From IMG/VR virus record IMGVR_UViG_3300031753_000298, positions 1-60,988 of that record: a DNA stretch of 60,988 bases; one strand, 5' to 3'. Positions 58,401 through 60,988 of the stretch are shown here, one piece after another. The position numbers were made by a program, and so were the translations under genes. Below the pieces are notes generated by a model, which ran no database searches, was not told the DNA's origin, and saw nothing but the letters and a program-made list of their open reading frames with translations. The DNA is from a virus. How positions within the stretch are numbered: position 1 is the stretch's first letter; every line of letters starts with the position of its first letter.

Positions 58401-60215
58401 CTAGACGTGATGGGGAACGTTAAGACAGTGACCGCGAGTGCGGGAGTCAATCCTGTCTCGGCGGTTACGTACAGCAACTACAACTATGTTACGAGCGCGA
58501 CGTTCGGGTCTTCGGATGTTGCGACATTCAACTACGATGTTCACGGCCAGATGACGAAGTATCAAGAGGCCATCAACGGAACGATCGTGTCGGGTGTTCC
58601 GGCGTGGAACGCAAACGGGTCGCTCAAGAAACTCACAATTGTTGACCCGCTTAACTCCGGGGATGCTCAAACGTGCAACTACACACTAGAAGACTTAGCT
58701 CGTCTCTCGAAGGTGGATTGCGGAACAAAATGGGGCCAGACGTTTACGTATGACCCTTTTGGAAATATTGCGAAGCAAGTCATCTCCGGCGACGCGGGAC
58801 AGAACTTCCAGGCGACTTACAACACCAACAACCGAATTCATGATATAGGTGGACTTGTCCCGACCTACGACGCTAATGGAAACTTGTTGACAGATACATT
58901 CCACACCTACACATGGAACATCAACGGACGCCCGGCTACCGTGGATACCGCAACGCTGACTTACGATGCGTTCGATCACGTAATCGAGAAGACTGACGGC
59001 GGCGTGGATAACGAGTATGTCTACCTCGGCGGGCAGAAACTCGCCGTGATGGATGGGCAGGTTCAGAAGAACGCTTACGTTCCTTTACCGGGCGGAACAC
59101 AGGCCGTGTACGTCGCCGGAACTCTCTCGTTCTACCAAGTCCCTGATTGGCAAGGGAGCTACCGGATCGCTTCGACGCAGGGCCGAGCGCTCAAGTTTAG
59201 CCAAGCGTTCGCTCCGTTCGGGGAGTCTTATGCGTTGAGTGGGACCGGGAGCCGCCAGAGTTTCGCGGGCAACAATAGTGACACCGAAACGGACATGGCC
59301 GACGCCGGGATGCGCGAGGAACACACCACGCAGGGTCGGTGGATTTCTCCCGATCCGGCAGGGCTGGGCGCGGTGAGTTTGGCGGATCCGCAGAGTTGGA
59401 ACCGATACGCTTACGTGAGCAACAATCCGTTGATTAGTGTCGATCCTTCAGGACTAGAAGACCCCAATTTTGAAGAAAATCTTTATTTCAACAGCGGGGA
59501 ACATTTAGGCCAAGGCAATAGCTCCTTCTCCTCTTTGTGTTTTTGCACAAGCGGAGACAGCGAAAACACCGGAACTTTTTTAGATTTCGTTAACACTAGT
59601 CTCATGGGTGCCAACGGAAGCGGCAGCGACTCTCTTTTAGGGAACATGGAAGGAGTCTCAACGGAATCACAGCCGCTAGGCGGCGCGGGCGGTTCGTGGG
59701 ATGGGCCGCAGATGCTTAATTTCAGTGATCTGTGGAGTACAAGCGCAGGACAAAGTATAGAGTCAGCGTTTGCCCGTAACCCGGCTCACCCCGCCGTAGT
59801 GGGAGGTCCGGGGCTTTCCTCCTTCGAGATGAGTTCGATGTGGTTAACTGTGGGTAGCGCCCCAAGTTTCTTCAACATAAACAACACAGAAGCAGTATTC
59901 CATCCATCAGAGGCTCCCGCATTCCAACAGGAGGGGACAGCATTCAGGCAGTATTTAGTATCAAGGCCGGCGACCCGTAGAACAGGCGGACAGGCTTTGA
60001 TTTCTGTGTATCAGGAAGCTCTCGACGGCAGTGGCATGTGGCGCACTTCTAATCATTGGGGCACTATGACATCAACCAAATGGATGCTAGGCTCACCTGA
60101 GTATATGGAATCAATAGGCGGGTTGCGAGTAGAACCAGAGTTCTGGCTTTTCAACGAGCCAGTAACGGGATGGGTACGCTTTGCGGACATGACTCCCTAT
60201 GTGCCCGTGCCCTAG
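55485..60215 (+). CDS. Secreted RHS/YD-repeat protein with unique C-terminal tip
   Basis: 1576 residues from the ATG at 55485 (AGAGGAA upstream). N-terminal signal peptide (hydrophobic ILGLMLICLIGAQF, then SAQA). A beta-rich N-terminal region, then many YD repeats (YDSYGRLTDV, YDGLNRPLVT, YDGLGRLLSV, YDPLGRLLTV, YDNLHRVTSV), and the RHS core (GRWISPDPAGLGAVS, NRYAYVSNNPLISVDPSGL, about residue 1320). About 255 residues of non-RHS sequence follow, where polymorphic toxins carry their effector. Found on a phage, under a phage-type promoter. The tip has no motif I recognise, and no immunity gene is obvious. Confidence 0.93.
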   Translation: MKTLKILGLMLICLIGAQFVSAQANTGFPQHGTFSNAGGGIDTIDLSSLNVHLSLPLRSLSAGDMPAVAKLVVDNSAIPISSPFHYQWNPGLQINPNTIAYLGNNSPSGWKCVNGPFTVSGVVDSNNTFHSTPPLTVACGNSGTTTPGTDGWSLEGTLSTTGVWTTLTGTDPAGNVYSLFPGTSVTDPHGNKIQGYFDVNFCLQARSCGPPNGVTYSGSLTDAANATVLTSSSSIASLTPTVTYPDVNGASQPITLTYGLYNEDAYFGCAGETDYWASGFANYLLTRVAFPDGSFYSFGYEPTFNHSTFTTGRIASVTLPTGGIIRYDYSTYGTHGQNCNLQQTAGFTKTTPDGVWKFDNSTGTNAAQHNVTVTAPDGTYTGYNFDYEFETLRLTKTAVGGTTLSTVTTCYNNNFTGCATYSGLTNGQAITQKNVYTDIGASAGAAQVQTNYDSYGRLTDVRNYDFGQGANNYATHTALVYGSYSGGVCNALTGILNRVCSTTVFDSSSHILSYGLGVFNASGDQTQHQQLVSGNTYLISSASYNANGTLHTTTDVNGTITNYTQGDCGGFFPTGIAAGGVSRFFAWDCNGEVIKAVNDGNGNPATVITHADPLWRPDSVTDPTGALTSFSYTPTSSTSSMLFGLNSQNTSVVTLDSMGRPFDTQVKNGSTYKTFTSAYDVNGRPSSTTQPCSVALGASCPTVETTQTYDGLNRPLVTTTAAGGTITNTYAGRDVLTTLGPASTGENVKSKQYEYDGLGRLLSVCEISSMTGSGPCGQDSGGTGFRTSYTYDPLGRLLTVTQGAQTRTYGPYDGLGRMSQEINPENGTTTYTYDTAGCSGTSNGDLVRQADAVGNVTCYHYDNLHRVTSVTYSGPYLANTPSKTFVYDAATVNGQTMQNVNGRLAEAYTGARATDEGFSYTARGELADYYQSSPTSGGFYHTVQSYWPNGTLASISGVGLPIINYGDMDGSGLDVMGNVKTVTASAGVNPVSAVTYSNYNYVTSATFGSSDVATFNYDVHGQMTKYQEAINGTIVSGVPAWNANGSLKKLTIVDPLNSGDAQTCNYTLEDLARLSKVDCGTKWGQTFTYDPFGNIAKQVISGDAGQNFQATYNTNNRIHDIGGLVPTYDANGNLLTDTFHTYTWNINGRPATVDTATLTYDAFDHVIEKTDGGVDNEYVYLGGQKLAVMDGQVQKNAYVPLPGGTQAVYVAGTLSFYQVPDWQGSYRIASTQGRALKFSQAFAPFGESYALSGTGSRQSFAGNNSDTETDMADAGMREEHTTQGRWISPDPAGLGAVSLADPQSWNRYAYVSNNPLISVDPSGLEDPNFEENLYFNSGEHLGQGNSSFSSLCFCTSGDSENTGTFLDFVNTSLMGANGSGSDSLLGNMEGVSTESQPLGGAGGSWDGPQMLNFSDLWSTSAGQSIESAFARNPAHPAVVGGPGLSSFEMSSMWLTVGSAPSFFNINNTEAVFHPSEAPAFQQEGTAFRQYLVSRPATRRTGGQALISVYQEALDGSGMWRTSNHWGTMTSTKWMLGSPEYMESIGGLRVEPEFWLFNEPVTGWVRFADMTPYVPVP

Positions 60216-60445
60216 ATCGCAAGCTCCCAAGGACCGCACTCAATCGTGTCGTCGCTGGGGTCGCATGACTTGCCGTTGGTGTCGAAGCGCATACGTTCGT
60301 GAGCGTTCCATGTGCCATCGTTTTGCATCACGCCAGTTTGCACGTCCACGCCCGACGGCGTGACCTTGACCACTTTACCCTTGATGGAATAAACCCCGCT
60401 GACCACGTGAACGTCCTGACCAATCACCAATGTCTTCGTGTCCAT
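60212..60445 (-). CDS. Small beta-barrel-like protein, 77 aa
   Basis: Convergent with the RHS gene, overlapping its stop by 4 bases. Opens VIGQDVHVVSGVYSIKGKVVKVTPSGVDVQTG, a KOW-type small barrel, and ends in ECGPWELAI. A candidate RHS partner or immunity gene by position only; orientation argues against co-transcription. Function unknown. Confidence 0.6.
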   Translation of the reverse strand: MDTKTLVIGQDVHVVSGVYSIKGKVVKVTPSGVDVQTGVMQNDGTWNAHERMRFDTNGKSCDPSDDTIECGPWELAI

Positions 60446-60463
60446 AAGTCTCCCTCTTCTCCC

Positions 60464-60988
60464 TCAACTCAAAAATTTCTTGCTCAGATCTGAATCACAC
60501 TCTAACCGCGAATACATCATCGTGGCCTGGAGCGAACGGTGCCCCAACATCGCCTGCACCTCATTGATCGTCCCGAGCCGCGCCCACTTTCGTCCGCACG
60601 CGTGCCGGAATGCGTGGGGGTGACACTTGCGCAGGTCCACGTTCGCGCGCATCCCGGCATGCTGGATTTGCTGCCACAGATTCACGCGCGAGAACGGAAA
60701 GAGTCGGGCGTTCAGGAGCTTTGTTCTGCACAGAGCTTCGAGCTCGTCGCGCACTTGTGGCACGAGATACTGCCGGGTGAGCCGGCCGTTCTTCAGCCGC
60801 TGGATGACCAGCTCGCCATTCTTGATATTCTGCGGAGTCAGCATGAGCAGTTCACTTGCGCGTAAGCCGTAATGATACAGGATGCGGATGGGGAGTTTCC
60901 AGTACTCCGGCCGAACCTTCGCGATGAGCGCCTGGGCCTCAGCATCCGTGATGTAGATCCAATCGTGGGTCGGATCTTTGTATCTCAT
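60464..60988 (-). CDS. Tyrosine recombinase (integrase), N-terminus at window edge
   Basis: 174 residues visible, essentially a catalytic domain. Catalytic set: Arg in YHYGLRASELLML, His-x2-Arg in HPHAFRHACG, the LGHRS motif and Tyr in MMYSRLE. The frame is open to the last base of the window, so an N-terminal core-binding domain may lie beyond it. If the molecule is circular, the frame would continue into 69..1. Integrases recombine attP with attB for prophage insertion; no att site is recognisable here. Confidence 0.88.
   Translation of the reverse strand: MRYKDPTHDWIYITDAEAQALIAKVRPEYWKLPIRILYHYGLRASELLMLTPQNIKNGELVIQRLKNGRLTRQYLVPQVRDELEALCRTKLLNARLFPFSRVNLWQQIQHAGMRANVDLRKCHPHAFRHACGRKWARLGTINEVQAMLGHRSLQATMMYSRLECDSDLSKKFLS

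Overview
The window reads as an almost complete genome of a tailed double-stranded DNA phage, about 61 kb, with roughly 95 tightly packed genes, most sharing ATGA, GTGA or TAATG stop/start overlaps. The virion set contains a terminase, a large portal, a scaffold, a major capsid protein, an adaptor, a 946-residue nozzle-like protein and several large disordered internal proteins. I see no tape measure, sheath or baseplate, so a short-tailed (podovirus-like) virion is most likely. A tyrosine recombinase at the right edge suggests a temperate or integrative life style. The host is not shown directly. A secreted RHS/YD-repeat protein and the overall style point weakly to a soil Gram-negative, possibly Acidobacteriota; this is inference only.

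Layout. Positions 1-1644 hold leftward genes (a probable sliding-clamp N-terminus, a DUF932 protein, a small HNH-like protein). Positions 1645-2251 are a non-coding control region that ends in a strong rightward promoter. Positions 2264-35215 are the rightward late region: small membrane and secreted proteins, terminase, portal, scaffold, capsid, adaptor, nozzle, fibres, internal (ejection) proteins and a holin-like protein. Positions 35212-49990 are leftward: spanin-like protein, SleB-type endolysin, nucleotide-pool enzymes, phosphatases, SprT-like protease, primase, family A polymerase, UDG-like glycosylase, UvrD-like helicase, Sak4-like ATPase and an Fe-S nuclease. A RepA-like helicase gene (51178-52146, rightward) is followed by a repeat-rich stretch that looks like a replication origin. 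Positions 52407-55301 are a leftward operon of very small genes. Positions 55485-60215 encode a 1576-residue RHS protein, followed by a small leftward gene and the integrase.

Control. Five copies of a 13-bp dyad (TGTCA-N3-TGACA) lie at promoters of separate transcription units, including the RHS gene, which suggests that one regulator controls phage genes and RHS together. Four promoters share a -10 region of the form TCGCG-(n)-TATAAT. Homing-endonuclease-type genes carry private promoters.

Most unusual points: (1) the 8-mer CTGTGCAG/CTGCACAG occurs about 68 times (about 2 expected) in both orientations, mostly inside genes; (2) the terminase intein carries a complete HNH endonuclease gene in a different reading frame; (3) the Fe-S PD-(D/E)XK nuclease appears circularly permuted; (4) a secreted RHS protein appears to be wired into phage control; (5) helically spaced iterons next to the RepA-like gene. 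All counts and alignments were made by eye.
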